Source: Aeromicrobium massiliense JC14
GTDB lineage: Bacteria; Actinomycetota; Actinomycetes; Propionibacteriales; Nocardioidaceae
Length of the DNA: 64,000 nucleotides
Assembly (NCBI RefSeq): GCF_000312105.1
Contig: NZ_HE978636.1
Coordinates: 1,137,141 to 1,201,140 of the forward strand
Direction of reading: 5' to 3'
Shown here: piece after piece, positions 1 to 7,921 of the stretch
Layout: the number at the start of each line of letters is the position of its first letter
Position numbering within the stretch: the stretch's first letter is position 1
Made by a program: the position numbers and the translations under genes
The notes under the pieces: model-generated
What the model saw: the letters and a program-made list of their open reading frames with translations, nothing else
Databases searched by the model: none
What the model was told of the DNA's origin: nothing

Positions 1-2
1 CG

Positions 3-881
3 ATGAGCCTGTCGCCGCTGGTCTCGGGCCTGTACGACGACGCGTCGCTCTTCCCGCCGGGGAACGCGCCACTGCCCGAGGCCCTGGCCGCGCACGCCGT
101 GCACGAGCGCGCGCCGCACGCGGACCTGGTCGGCACGTTCGTCCTGCCCGCCGCGCGCGTGGGCGAGCTGGCCGCCGAGCTGGCCGAGCGGCCGTTCCCG
201 GGCGACCTGGTGCTCAGCCTGACCGTGCCGGACGTCGCACTGGCCGACGAGACGGTCGCCCGGGCCACCGCGCTGCCGGCGGTCTCGGTGGCCGCGGTCG
301 AGGTGGTGGTGCCGCCGGGCCAGGACGTCGTCACCCTGCTCGCCGGGCTGGACGCGCTCGCGTCCCGCCGCCCGGGCCTGGACGTCTACGTCGAGGTGCC
401 GCGCGACGAGCGTCGTCCGGCCGTCGTGGACGCCCTGGCCGGCACCCGGTACCGCGCGAAGCTGCGCACCGGCGGCGTCGTCGCGGACGCCCATCCCGAC
501 GAGCGCGAGCTGGCGTCCGTCATCGACCTGCTGGTGCGCCGCGGCGTCCCGTTCAAGGCCACCGCGGGCCTGCACCACGCGGTGCGCCGCACCGACCCCG
601 ACACCGGCTTCGAGCAGCACGGGTTCCTCAACGTGCTCGCGACCGTGGCCGCCGCGCAAGCCGGCGCCGACGTCTTCACGCTGACCGGCCTGCTGGCCGA
701 GCGTGACGGCCGGGTGCTGGTCGAGCGGCTGACCGCGCTCGACGCCGAGGCGGCCGCCCGCCTGCGCGACGGCTTCCGCTCGCTCGGGTCGTGCAGCGTG
801 GCCGAGCCGCTCGACGACCTGCTCGCGCTCGGCCTCGTGCCCGACTCGATCCCCCCGATCCCCGAAGGACGGCTCGCATGA
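3..881 (+). CDS. Unknown protein, first gene of tyrosine-breakdown operon
   Basis: This 292 aa protein has no family that I recognise. It is soluble, with no signal peptide or membrane segment. Alternating hydrophobic strands and helices (for example FVLPAARV, VYVEVP and FKATAGLHHAV) suggest an alpha/beta barrel, which is inference. Its stop codon overlaps the fahA start as ATGA, so the two are translationally coupled, and from memory such proteins neighbour fumarylacetoacetase in other actinomycetes. The ATG lies at the third base of the window, so an upstream start or RBS cannot be judged. A role in homogentisate or fumarylacetoacetate handling is inferred from context only. Confidence 0.8.
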   Translation: MSLSPLVSGLYDDASLFPPGNAPLPEALAAHAVHERAPHADLVGTFVLPAARVGELAAELAERPFPGDLVLSLTVPDVALADETVARATALPAVSVAAVEVVVPPGQDVVTLLAGLDALASRRPGLDVYVEVPRDERRPAVVDALAGTRYRAKLRTGGVVADAHPDERELASVIDLLVRRGVPFKATAGLHHAVRRTDPDTGFEQHGFLNVLATVAAAQAGADVFTLTGLLAERDGRVLVERLTALDAEAAARLRDGFRSLGSCSVAEPLDDLLALGLVPDSIPPIPEGRLA

Positions 882-2056
882 CCCGCATCGACATCCCGGA
901 CGGCTCGTTGTTCGGGCTCGACAACCTGCCCTACGGCGTCTTCTCGACCGACGGCTCACATCCCCGCGTCGGCGTCCGGCTGGCCGACCGGGTCGTCGAC
1001 CTGGCCGTGCTGCTCGGTGACGACGTGTTCGCGTCGGCCTCGCTCAACGCGTTCATGGCCCAGGGCCGGTCGCGCTGGGACGCCGTCCGCGCCGACCTGG
1101 TCGCGCGCCTGGCCGGCGACCTGCCGGACGAGGCCGTGCACGCGCTGGCCGACGTCCGCCTGCACCTGCCGATCGAGGTGGCCGACTACGTCGACTACTA
1201 CGCCTCCGAGCACCACGCCTCGAACCTCGGCCGGCTGTTCCGTCCCGACTCCGAGCCGCTCATGCCCAACTGGAAGCACCTGCCGGTCGGCTACCACGGT
1301 CGCTCGTCCACGGTGGTCGTGTCGGGCGTCGACGTCGTGCGACCGTGCGGCCAGCGCAAGGCGCCGAGTGAGGACGCCCCGACGTTCGGCCCGTCGCGCC
1401 GGCTCGACATCGAGGCCGAGCTCGGCTTCGTCGTGGGCGCCGGCACCCAGATGGGCGAGGCCATCGGCACCGACGACTTCGCCGACCACTGCTTCGGCGT
1501 CGTGGTGCTCAACGACTGGTCGGCCCGCGACGTCCAGGCCTGGGAGTACGTGCCGCTCGGCCCCAACCTGGGCAAGTCGTTCGCCACGTCCATCTCGCCG
1601 TGGGTCGTGCCGCTCGCCGCGCTCGAGGCCGCCTGGATCCCGACGCCCGAGCAGGAGCCAGAGGTGCTGCCCTACCTGCGGGCCGAGCAGGCCTGGGGCC
1701 TGGACGTCGACCTCGAGGTCGAGTGGAACGGCGACGTCGTCAGCCGTCCGCCGTACGCGCAGATGTACTGGTCGCCGGCGCAGATGCTGGCCCACATGAC
1801 GGTCAACGGCGCCACCAGCCGCACCGGTGACCTGTTCGGCTCGGGCACCGTCTCGGGCCCCGAGAAGCACCAGCGCGGCGCGTTCATCGAGCTCACCTGG
1901 GGCGGCGCGGAGCCGGTCACGGTTTCGGGCGAGTCGCGCACCTTCCTCGAGGACGGCGACGAGGTCGCGATCTCGGCCACCGCGCCGGGCGTCGACGGCG
2001 GGCGCATCGGGTTCGGCGAGGTCCGGGCGCGGATCCTGCCGGCGGTGACCGCGTGA
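878..2056 (+). CDS. fahA: Fumarylacetoacetase
   Basis: This enzyme hydrolyses 4-fumarylacetoacetate to fumarate and acetoacetate, the last step of tyrosine and phenylalanine degradation. The protein has 392 aa, usual for the family. The N-terminal SH3-like part is followed by the catalytic FAH domain. The segment [16 protein letters not shown] (residues 103-118) holds the expected metal Asp and catalytic His (D106, H113 by comparison with human FAH). IEAELGFV and NDWSARD supply further metal and active-site acids. The ATG at 878 was chosen because GAAGGA lies 9 nt upstream and it overlaps the previous stop by 4 bp; an in-frame extension back to 791 is Arg-rich antisense-like sequence. The product acetoacetate is the substrate of the next two genes. 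Confidence 0.96.
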   Translation: MTRIDIPDGSLFGLDNLPYGVFSTDGSHPRVGVRLADRVVDLAVLLGDDVFASASLNAFMAQGRSRWDAVRADLVARLAGDLPDEAVHALADVRLHLPIEVADYVDYYASEHHASNLGRLFRPDSEPLMPNWKHLPVGYHGRSSTVVVSGVDVVRPCGQRKAPSEDAPTFGPSRRLDIEAELGFVVGAGTQMGEAIGTDDFADHCFGVVVLNDWSARDVQAWEYVPLGPNLGKSFATSISPWVVPLAALEAAWIPTPEQEPEVLPYLRAEQAWGLDVDLEVEWNGDVVSRPPYAQMYWSPAQMLAHMTVNGATSRTGDLFGSGTVSGPEKHQRGAFIELTWGGAEPVTVSGESRTFLEDGDEVAISATAPGVDGGRIGFGEVRARILPAVTA

Positions 2057-2820
2057 GCCGCGGCGGCGGCAAGGTCGTCGCGTCCGCCGCCGAGGCCGTG
2101 GCCGACGTCGCGTCCGGCAGCTCGCTCGCGGTCGGCGGCTTCGGGCTGTCCGGCATCCCGGACGCGCTCATCGAGGCCCTGGCCGAGCAGGGCGCGGACG
2201 ACCTCGAGGTCTACTCCAACAACTGCGGCGTCGACGGCCACGGGCTCGGCATCCTGCTCGAGCGCGGACGCATCCGCCGCGTCGTCGCCTCGTACGTGGG
2301 CGAGAACAAGGAGTTCGCCCGGCAGTACCTGGCCGGCGAGCTCGAGGTCGAGCTGACCCCGCAGGGCACGCTGGCCGAGAAGCTGCGGGCCGGTGGCGCG
2401 GGCATCCCGGCGTTCTACACGCCGGCCGGCGTCGGCACACCGATCTCCGACGGCGGCCTGCCGTGGCGCTACGCCGCGGACGGCTCGGTCGCGGTCGCGT
2501 CCCCGCCGAAGGAGGTGCGCGAGCTCGGCGGCCGGCGGTACGTCCTCGAGGAGTCGCTGACCGCGGACGTCGCGCTCGTCCACGCGCTGCGCGGCGACAC
2601 CGAGGGCAACCTGGTGTTCAACCTGGCCACGCGGAACTTCAACCCGCTCGCGGCGATGGCCGGCCGCGTCTGCATCGCCCAGGTCGAGGAGCTCGTCGAG
2701 CCCGGCGGGATCGACCCGGCCCAGGTGCACCTGCCCGGCATCTTCGTCCAGCGCGTCGTGCACACCGGGCCGCAGCACAAGCAGGTCGAGAAGCGCACCG
2801 TGCGGGAGGAGACGGCATGA
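2053..2820 (+). CDS. scoA: 3-oxoacid CoA-transferase subunit A
   Basis: This is the alpha subunit of a succinyl-CoA:3-ketoacid (acetoacetate) CoA-transferase, 255 aa. The family glycine-rich stretch GGFGLSGIP lies near residues 28-36, and [13 protein letters not shown] near residue 200 is typical of SCOT-type A subunits. The GTG start overlaps the fahA stop (GTGA), and the stop overlaps the scoB ATG (ATGA), so the subunits are made in a coupled way. Context argues for acetoacetate activation after fahA. A 3-oxoadipate transferase, a close relative, is less likely because no beta-ketoadipate genes are nearby. Confidence 0.93.
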   Translation: MSRGGGKVVASAAEAVADVASGSSLAVGGFGLSGIPDALIEALAEQGADDLEVYSNNCGVDGHGLGILLERGRIRRVVASYVGENKEFARQYLAGELEVELTPQGTLAEKLRAGGAGIPAFYTPAGVGTPISDGGLPWRYAADGSVAVASPPKEVRELGGRRYVLEESLTADVALVHALRGDTEGNLVFNLATRNFNPLAAMAGRVCIAQVEELVEPGGIDPAQVHLPGIFVQRVVHTGPQHKQVEKRTVREETA

Positions 2821-3464
2821 CCGAGGTGACGACGCAGGCGGGCTGGACCCGGCCGCAGATGGCGGCGCGAGCGGCACTCGAGCTGGGCGACGGCGAGTAC
2901 GTCAACCTCGGCATCGGGCTGCCCACCCTCATCCCCAACCACCTGCCCGAGGGCGTCCACGTGACGCTGCACAGCGAGAACGGCATCCTCGGCACCGGTC
3001 CGTACCCGACCGAGGACCAGGTCGACCCCGACCTGATCAACGCCGGCAAGGAGACCGTCACGGTGCTGCCGGGGGCGTCCTTCTTCGACTCGGCGCTGAG
3101 CTTCGGGATGATCCGGGGCGGCCACGTCGACACCGCCGTCCTGGGCGGCATGCAGGTGGCCGCGAACGGCGACCTGGCGAACTGGATGGTGCCCGGGAAG
3201 ATGGTCAAGGGCATGGGTGGCGCCATGGACCTCGTCCATGGCGCGCGCAAGGTCATCGTGCTCATGGAGCACTGCGACCGCTCTGGCGGGGCCAAGCTGG
3301 TCGAGCGGTGCACGCTGCCGCTCACCGGTCAGGGAGTCGTGCAGCGCGTCGTCACCGACCTGGCCGTGCTCGACGTGGCCGGGGACGGGTTCGTGGTCGT
3401 GGAGCTCGCGCCGGGCGTCGACGAGGCGACGGTCCGCGAGCGCACGGCCGCGCCCCTGCGCTGA
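2817..3464 (+). CDS. scoB: 3-oxoacid CoA-transferase subunit B
   Basis: This is the beta subunit of the CoA-transferase, 215 aa. The SENGILG motif places the catalytic glutamate that forms the enzyme-CoA thioester at about residue 54. Other family segments are [11 protein letters not shown] (31-41), GGMQVA and [17 protein letters not shown] sequence. The ATG at 2817 overlaps scoA by 4 bp; the longer frame opening at 2463 is only the scoA antiphase reading. This is the last gene of the operon, and an inverted repeat that could end transcription follows at 3471-3531. Confidence 0.93.
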   Translation: MTEVTTQAGWTRPQMAARAALELGDGEYVNLGIGLPTLIPNHLPEGVHVTLHSENGILGTGPYPTEDQVDPDLINAGKETVTVLPGASFFDSALSFGMIRGGHVDTAVLGGMQVAANGDLANWMVPGKMVKGMGGAMDLVHGARKVIVLMEHCDRSGGAKLVERCTLPLTGQGVVQRVVTDLAVLDVAGDGFVVVELAPGVDEATVRERTAAPLR

Positions 3465-3470
3465 GGCGCC

Positions 3471-3531
3471 TTCGACAGGCTCAGGGGCCGGAGCGTGCCT
3501 AAGCCGACTTCCGCTCCCTGAGCCTGTCGAA
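3471..3531. repeat. Inverted pair of CTTCGACAGGCTCAG repeats, probable bidirectional terminator
   Basis: TTCGACAGGCTCAGGG at 3471-3486 is exactly repeated in reverse complement at 3516-3531, separated by 29 nt. It lies between the convergent scoB and the gene at 3535, so the 16-bp stem could terminate both. The same core recurs at 14851, 35819, 37021-37112 and 49866. Confidence 0.7.
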
Positions 3532-3534
3532 GGG

Positions 3535-4095
3535 TCAGAGGACGATGTCCGGGTCGCAGTTGACCTCCAGCTCCTCGCGGAGCGGAGCCAGGTCGCCTTC
3601 GCGGACGGGCTCGATCACGGTCGCGAACCAGAGCCGCTCCGGATCCGAGTGCAGACGTCGGACGACCGGCATGTCGTAGAAGCCGGACAGGTGCTCGGTC
3701 GCGTCGACGAAGCGTCCGGCGTCGTCGGTCTCCGCAGCGGCCAGGAGCTCCGCCTCCCAGGCGCAGCGCCAGAGGCCGCTCACCTCGCTCTCGCCGTAGG
3801 GGTTGGTGGGCCAGCCTTCGGTCTTGGCCGCGATCTCACCGACGAGCCGTTCGGCGTCCAGGCCGGTTGGGAAGGGCGCCCCCATGATCTCGACCGCCGC
3901 GGCCACGTCAGGAGACATCGGACCGGTCGACCCTGGCGTCGGCGCCGAGGTCGGCGCCGCAGCCGGCTCGTCGTCCGGAGCGGCGACCAGGACCGCCGCG
4001 ACGGCGACGCCGGCCACGGCGCAGCCGAGCACGACGGCGGAGACGAGCGTGAGCACCAGGGCCCGGCGGCGGGGGCGGGGACCGCGCATGGACAC
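3535..4095 (-). CDS. Unknown membrane-anchored protein
   Basis: This 186 aa protein is not recognised. After a basic N terminus (RGPRPRRR) there is one hydrophobic segment (about residues 10-40), then a Pro/Ala/Thr-rich linker, then a roughly 120 aa soluble domain with two cysteines, presumably outside the cell. There is no lipobox, so it is anchored by the N-terminal helix. The start may be GTG at 4095 or ATG at 4089; neither has a strong RBS. It converges on scoB and appears monocistronic. Confidence 0.7.
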   Translation of the reverse strand: MSMRGPRPRRRALVLTLVSAVVLGCAVAGVAVAAVLVAAPDDEPAAAPTSAPTPGSTGPMSPDVAAAVEIMGAPFPTGLDAERLVGEIAAKTEGWPTNPYGESEVSGLWRCAWEAELLAAAETDDAGRFVDATEHLSGFYDMPVVRRLHSDPERLWFATVIEPVREGDLAPLREELEVNCDPDIVL

Positions 4096-4223
4096 GTCCG
4101 ATCTGTCGAGGAGCCTCGAGGGTAGACGGTGCGCGGGGCCGCGGGAGCGGGTTCGGCGAGACCCGGGGCCGCCCGGACGGACGTCCGGGAATGTCGCCGC
4201 CGTCCCCGGGCGTTGTGCCTGGC

Positions 4224-4502
4224 ATGAGCCGACAGGTGCGACGCAACGAGGAGCAGTCCCGCTACGAGATGGTCGTGGACGACCAGGTGGCGGGCTTCGC
4301 CGACTACGTCGACCAGGCGGACGTGCGGATGTTCCCGCACACGGTGACGTCCCCGCAGTTCCGCGGCCAGGGCGTCGCCGGCGAGGTCGTCAAGGTCGCC
4401 CTGGACGACGCGCGCAGCGAGGGCAAGAAGGTCGTCCCCGCCTGCTCGTACGTGGCCGACTACATCGACCGCAACCCCGAGTACGCCGACCTGCTCAGCT
4501 GA
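4224..4502 (+). CDS. GNAT-like N-acetyltransferase (YjdJ type)
   Basis: This small single-domain acetyltransferase-like protein has 92 aa. The core has the pattern of the short COG2388/Acetyltransf_CG family: FPHTVTSPQFRGQGVAGEVVK resembles the acetyl-CoA pyrophosphate loop (R/Q-x-x-G-x-G/A), followed by VVPACSYVADYI, where the cysteine and the final NPEYADLLS are typical. The substrate is unknown for most members. ATG at 4224 (MSRQVRR) is preferred over the in-frame start at 4191, because the family begins shortly before the first strand. Confidence 0.85.
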   Translation: MSRQVRRNEEQSRYEMVVDDQVAGFADYVDQADVRMFPHTVTSPQFRGQGVAGEVVKVALDDARSEGKKVVPACSYVADYIDRNPEYADLLS

Positions 4503-4530
4503 CGATTCCGCCCGCCAGCCACCCGCCTGC

Positions 4531-4536
4531 TAGGCT
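4531..4536 (+). promoter_or_regulatory. -10-like element upstream of the helicase gene
   Basis: TAGGCT lies about 113 nt before the DEAD-box ATG and matches the -10 hexamer seen before many genes in this window. If used, it would give a leader of about 107 nt, plausible for a cold- or stress-responsive helicase. No clear -35 is visible. Confidence 0.35.
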
Positions 4537-4649
4537 CGACCCGTTGAGCCCCCGTTCCGGCTGCGGCTCGCACCCCCACCAAAGCCCGTCGATGATGCGC
4601 ACTCCCGCGCGGTCTGGACGAACGGGCGTCTTCACGAGTCTGTGAGTAC

Positions 4650-6023
4650 ATGACCCATCCTGTGGGCAGCCCTGCGCTGCCGTCCTTCTCCACCCTCGGT
4701 CTGCCGAAGCCCGTCGTCGCCACGCTGGCGCGCAAGGGCATCGAGACCCCCACGCCCATCCAGGCGGCCGTCCTGCCCGACGCGCTCGCCGGCCGCAACG
4801 TGCTCGGCCGGGCCAAGACCGGCTCGGGCAAGACGCTCGCGTTCGGCCTGCCCGTCCTGGCCGCCCTCGCCGGTGGCGAGCGCCGCCCGAAGGCCCCGCG
4901 TGGCCTGATCCTGCTGCCGACCCGCGAGCTCGCCACGCAGGTGCGCGACGCGCTCGACCCGGTCGCCGAGGCCCTGGGCCTGCGCATGGCGACCGTCTAC
5001 GGCGGCACGTCGATCGAGCGCCAGATCCAGCGTCTGCGCTCGGGCGTCGACCTCGTCGTCGCCACCCCGGGCCGCCTCGGCGACCTGATCGAGCGTCGCG
5101 CCGTCACCCTGGACCGCATCGAGGTGACCGCCCTCGACGAGGCCGACCACCTGTGCGACCTGGGCTTCTACAAGCCGATCGACCGCCTGCTGGCGATGAC
5201 GCCGTCCGACGGCCAGCGCCTGCTGCTCTCGGCCACGCTCGACGGCGACGTCGACCGGCTCGTGCGCCGGCACCTGCCCCAGCACGTCCTGCACGAGATC
5301 GAGTCCGACGACTCCGACGCCGGCACGATGGACCACCACCTGATGGTCACCCCGCGGGAGAACCGGCTCGAGGTCATCCGTGCCCTGGTCGAGGCCAACC
5401 CGCGCGCGATCGTCTTCACCCGCACCAAGCGCGGCGCGACCCGTCTGGCCAAGCAGCTGACGACCGCCGGCATCGAGGCCGTCGACATGCACGGCGACCT
5501 CGCGCAGAACCGTCGCGAGCGGAACCTGGCCAAGTTCAGCGCCGGCCAGGCCAGCGCGATCGTCGCCACCGACGTCGCCGCGCGCGGCATCCACGTCGAC
5601 GACGTCCGCCTGGTCGTCCACTTCGACGTGCCGGCCGAGCACAAGGCGTTCACGCACCGCTCGGGCCGCACCGCCCGCGCCGGCGAGTCCGGCACCGTCG
5701 TCACGATGACGATGCCCGAGGACCTGCGCGACACCCTCGCGCTGCAGCGCAAGGCCGGCGTGGCCGCACGTCGCCACACCGCGGCGAACGCCCCGCGTCC
5801 GATGACGGCGCAGGCGCTGTCGACCAGCGGCGAGCTGCCCAAGGACGAGCCGCAGGGTCAGCACCAGCCGACCGGCGGACGTCCGGCCCGCCAGGGCCAG
5901 GGCGGCGGCCGTCCCGGTGGCGGCGGCAACCGCAACCGTCGTCGTCGCCCCAGCGGCAGCGCGGGCGGCAACCGCTCGGGCAACGGCGGGGGCGGCAACC
6001 GCTCGCGCACCCCGCAGCGCTGA
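4650..6023 (+). CDS. DEAD-box ATP-dependent RNA helicase
   Basis: This ATP-dependent RNA unwinding enzyme has 457 aa. The motifs run in order: Q motif TPTPIQ (33-38), motif I AKTGSGKT (55-62), PTRELA (Ia), TPGR (Ib), DEAD (II), SAT (III), VFTRTKRGA (IV), VATDVAARGIHVDDV (V) and HRSGRTARAG (VI). From about residue 390 the tail is rich in Gly, Arg, Asn and Gln (GGGGNRSRTPQR end), an RNA-binding tail common in actinobacterial RhlE/CsdA-like proteins. It is a single gene with its own leader and a strong downstream hairpin at 6106-6148. The role is likely ribosome assembly or RNA turnover; the exact orthologue is uncertain. Confidence 0.95.
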   Translation: MTHPVGSPALPSFSTLGLPKPVVATLARKGIETPTPIQAAVLPDALAGRNVLGRAKTGSGKTLAFGLPVLAALAGGERRPKAPRGLILLPTRELATQVRDALDPVAEALGLRMATVYGGTSIERQIQRLRSGVDLVVATPGRLGDLIERRAVTLDRIEVTALDEADHLCDLGFYKPIDRLLAMTPSDGQRLLLSATLDGDVDRLVRRHLPQHVLHEIESDDSDAGTMDHHLMVTPRENRLEVIRALVEANPRAIVFTRTKRGATRLAKQLTTAGIEAVDMHGDLAQNRRERNLAKFSAGQASAIVATDVAARGIHVDDVRLVVHFDVPAEHKAFTHRSGRTARAGESGTVVTMTMPEDLRDTLALQRKAGVAARRHTAANAPRPMTAQALSTSGELPKDEPQGQHQPTGGRPARQGQGGGRPGGGGNRNRRRRPSGSAGGNRSGNGGGGNRSRTPQR

Positions 6024-6035
6024 GCAACGCGCTCG

Positions 6036-6086
6036 CTCCCTGAGCGGCGCACCCACTCCCTGAGCTTGCGCACCCGCTCCCTGAGC
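6036..6086 (+). repeat. Three spaced CTCCCTGAGC repeats
   Basis: CTCCCTGAGC occurs at 6036-6045, 6056-6065 and 6077-6086, the last two followed by TTGCGC. The 10-mer is also the flank of the inverted CTTCGACAGGCTCAG repeat near 3514, so this may be a degenerate cluster of the same family just after the helicase stop. Confidence 0.55.
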
Positions 6087-6105
6087 TTGCGCTGGGAGCC
6101 CCCGC

Positions 6106-6148
6106 ACGCACGAGCCCGCCGTCCCCTCGGGGCGGCGGGCTCGTGCGT
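6106..6148 (+). terminator. Hairpin terminator after the helicase gene
   Basis: Bases 6106-6120 pair perfectly with 6134-6148 (15 bp), and the inner CCCC/GGGG can extend the stem. There is no T-run after it, as is usual for GC-rich actinomycete terminators. Confidence 0.65.
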
Positions 6149-6258
6149 GTCCCGGACGTCATGGGAGTCACACGGTCCGCGATGACCGTTCGGCTCCGCG
6201 GACGGGGGCCGGCGGCCTAGGCTGCGGTCGCCCGTCCCGTCGTCGAAGGAGTCCGTCC

Positions 6259-6510
6259 ATGGTCGTGCGTCAGGCGCTCGCGCGGACGCTGCTGGTGCTG
6301 CTCGTCCTGGTCGCCCTGCTCGCCGGAGTCTTCGCGCTGGAGGGGTGGACGTCCGAGCCGACGGCCGGCACCCAGGCGCACGAGCCGCTCCCGGTCGCCG
6401 GCGGCGAGCTCGTCGCCGGGCTGTCGCTGTTCCTGCTCGTCCCGGGGGCCGTGCTGTTCGCCCTGTTCGTGGTCTACGGCCGCTGGCGCGAGACCGCCGC
6501 CACGCGCTGA
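6259..6510 (+). CDS. Small two-helix membrane protein
   Basis: This 83 aa protein has two predicted transmembrane helices (about residues 8-27 and 48-72) joined by a short polar loop, and ends in a basic tail. The family is not recognised. GAAGGA at 6245-6250 is a good RBS for this ATG, and TAGGCT at 6218-6223 is a likely -10. A 34-bp palindrome at 6562-6595 follows and may be its terminator. Confidence 0.65.
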   Translation: MVVRQALARTLLVLLVLVALLAGVFALEGWTSEPTAGTQAHEPLPVAGGELVAGLSLFLLVPGAVLFALFVVYGRWRETAATR

Positions 6511-6561
6511 ACGCCAGGTCCCGGGCATCCCGCCACACCCCGGCGAAGCATCCCGGGGGTC

Positions 6562-6595
6562 TGTCGGTTTCCCTGGGGCCCCAGGGAAACCGACA
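6562..6595. repeat. Perfect 34-bp palindrome
   Basis: The sequence from 6562 to 6578 is exactly the reverse complement of 6579-6595, with no central spacer. The core is GGTTTCCCTGGGGCCCCAGG. It lies between two genes on the plus strand, so it may end transcription of the small membrane gene or serve as an operator 50 bp before the glycosylase promoter. Confidence 0.8.
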
Positions 6596-6648
6596 CCGGG
6601 AGCGGTGTTCCCCGTGACGTCGTCCCCGGTCGGTGCCAGACTCTCGGC

Positions 6649-7509
6649 ATGCCTGAGCTGCCCGAGGTGGACGCCCTCGTCGGCTTCCTGCGCGAGCGCG
6701 CCGTGGGGGCCGTCGTCGCCGAGCTCGAGCTCGCCTCGTTCTCGGTGCTCAAGACCTTCGACCCGCCAGCCTCGGCGCTGTCCGGCCTGCAGGTCGTCGG
6801 CGTCGCGCGCCACGGCAAGATGATCGACCTCGACGTCGACGGGCTCCACGTCGTCGTCCACCTGGCGAAGGCCGGCTGGCTGCGCTGGTCCGACCAGCTC
6901 GCCGACAAGCGGCTCAAGCTGGGTGGCCCGATCGCCGCCCGCCTGCGGCTCGACGCCGGCGACGGCCCGCACGTCGGCTTCGACGTCACCGAGGCCGGCA
7001 CCCGCAAGGGCCTGGCCATGTACGTGGTCCGCGACCCGCACGACGTGCCGGCGATCGCCGCGCTCGGGCCCGACCCGCTGGAGCCCGGCTTCGACGTGCG
7101 CCCGCTCGTGCGCGGGCGCCGCATGCAGGTCAAGCGGCTGCTGCGCGACCAGAAGGTCGTCGCCGGCATCGGCAACGCCTACAGCGACGAGATCCTGCAC
7201 GCCGCCCGGCTGTCGCCGTTCCAGATCGCCGACACGCTCGACGACGAGCAGCTCGACCGGCTGCAGACCGCGCTGCACGACGTCCTCACCGAGGCGCTGC
7301 AGGAGGCGGCGGGCAAGCCGGCGTCCGAGCTGAAGGACGACAAGCGCACCCGCATGCGCGTCCATGGTCGCGCCGGCGAGGCGTGCCCGGTGTGCGGCGA
7401 CACCGTCCGCGAGGTGTCGTTCGCCGACTCCTCGCTGCAGTACTGCCCGACCTGCCAGACCGGCGGCAAGCTGCTCGCCGACCGGCGCACGTCGAAGTTC
7501 CTCAAGTAG
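6649..7509 (+). CDS. Fpg/Nei-family DNA glycosylase-AP lyase
   Basis: This base-excision repair enzyme removes oxidised bases and nicks the abasic site; it has 286 aa. It begins with MPELPEVD: the nucleophile Pro2 and acid Glu3 are present. RHGKMIDL carries the equivalent of Lys57. The helix-two-turn-helix core GIGNAYSDEIL lies near residue 175. The C-terminal zinc finger has CPVC and CPTC pairs (about residues 246-267). The finger residue matching E. coli Fpg Arg258 looks replaced by Ser, so substrate choice may differ from classical MutM. CAGACT at 6637-6642 sits 6 nt before the ATG, suggesting a leaderless mRNA. The 3' end overlaps the convergent gene by 8 bp. Confidence 0.92.
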   Translation: MPELPEVDALVGFLRERAVGAVVAELELASFSVLKTFDPPASALSGLQVVGVARHGKMIDLDVDGLHVVVHLAKAGWLRWSDQLADKRLKLGGPIAARLRLDAGDGPHVGFDVTEAGTRKGLAMYVVRDPHDVPAIAALGPDPLEPGFDVRPLVRGRRMQVKRLLRDQKVVAGIGNAYSDEILHAARLSPFQIADTLDDEQLDRLQTALHDVLTEALQEAAGKPASELKDDKRTRMRVHGRAGEACPVCGDTVREVSFADSSLQYCPTCQTGGKLLADRRTSKFLK

Positions 7510-7921
7510 GCGGACGCAAGCGGGTCACGCGCCGCACGGCGTCGAGCCCGGCGGGTGTCCCCGGCCAGTGCCGGTCCAGCGCGTCCGGGCCGGCGGCCCG
7601 CACCACCGACCGCAGCACGAGCGCGACGACGAGCGCGTCGTCCAGCAGGCCGACGACCGGCAGCACGTCCGGCACGAGGTCGAGCGGCACGAGCAGGTAG
7701 CCGACGGCCAGGCCCAGGCGCACCCGCACGCCGCGCGGAAGCTGAGGGTCGGCGGCCAGCCGGCGCAGCAGCCGCACCACGTCGGGCACGAGCCGCAGGA
7801 CGTCCAGCAGGCCGGCACGGTCGGGCTCGCGGCGGGCGGCCACGAGCAGCGCGACGACCAGGACGAGCCACACCAGCAGGAGCGACGCGGCGACCGAGCC
7901 CGCGACCACCCAGGCGCTCAC
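7502..7921 (-). CDS. DUF1232 (YkvA-like) membrane protein
   Basis: This protein has 139 aa. It opens with a transmembrane helix (residues 3-28), then a YkvA-type domain whose hallmark VGYLLVPLDLVPDVLPVVG (about residues 78-96) matches the family signature Y-L-x-x-P-x-D-x-x-P-D. The function is unknown; the domain is often linked to membrane proteins. The GTG start at 7921 overlaps the upstream gene's stop (GTGA). The longer frame reaching 8239 is antisense sequence with no support. Confidence 0.85.
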   Translation of the reverse strand: MSAWVVAGSVAASLLLVWLVLVVALLVAARREPDRAGLLDVLRLVPDVVRLLRRLAADPQLPRGVRVRLGLAVGYLLVPLDLVPDVLPVVGLLDDALVVALVLRSVVRAAGPDALDRHWPGTPAGLDAVRRVTRLRPPT

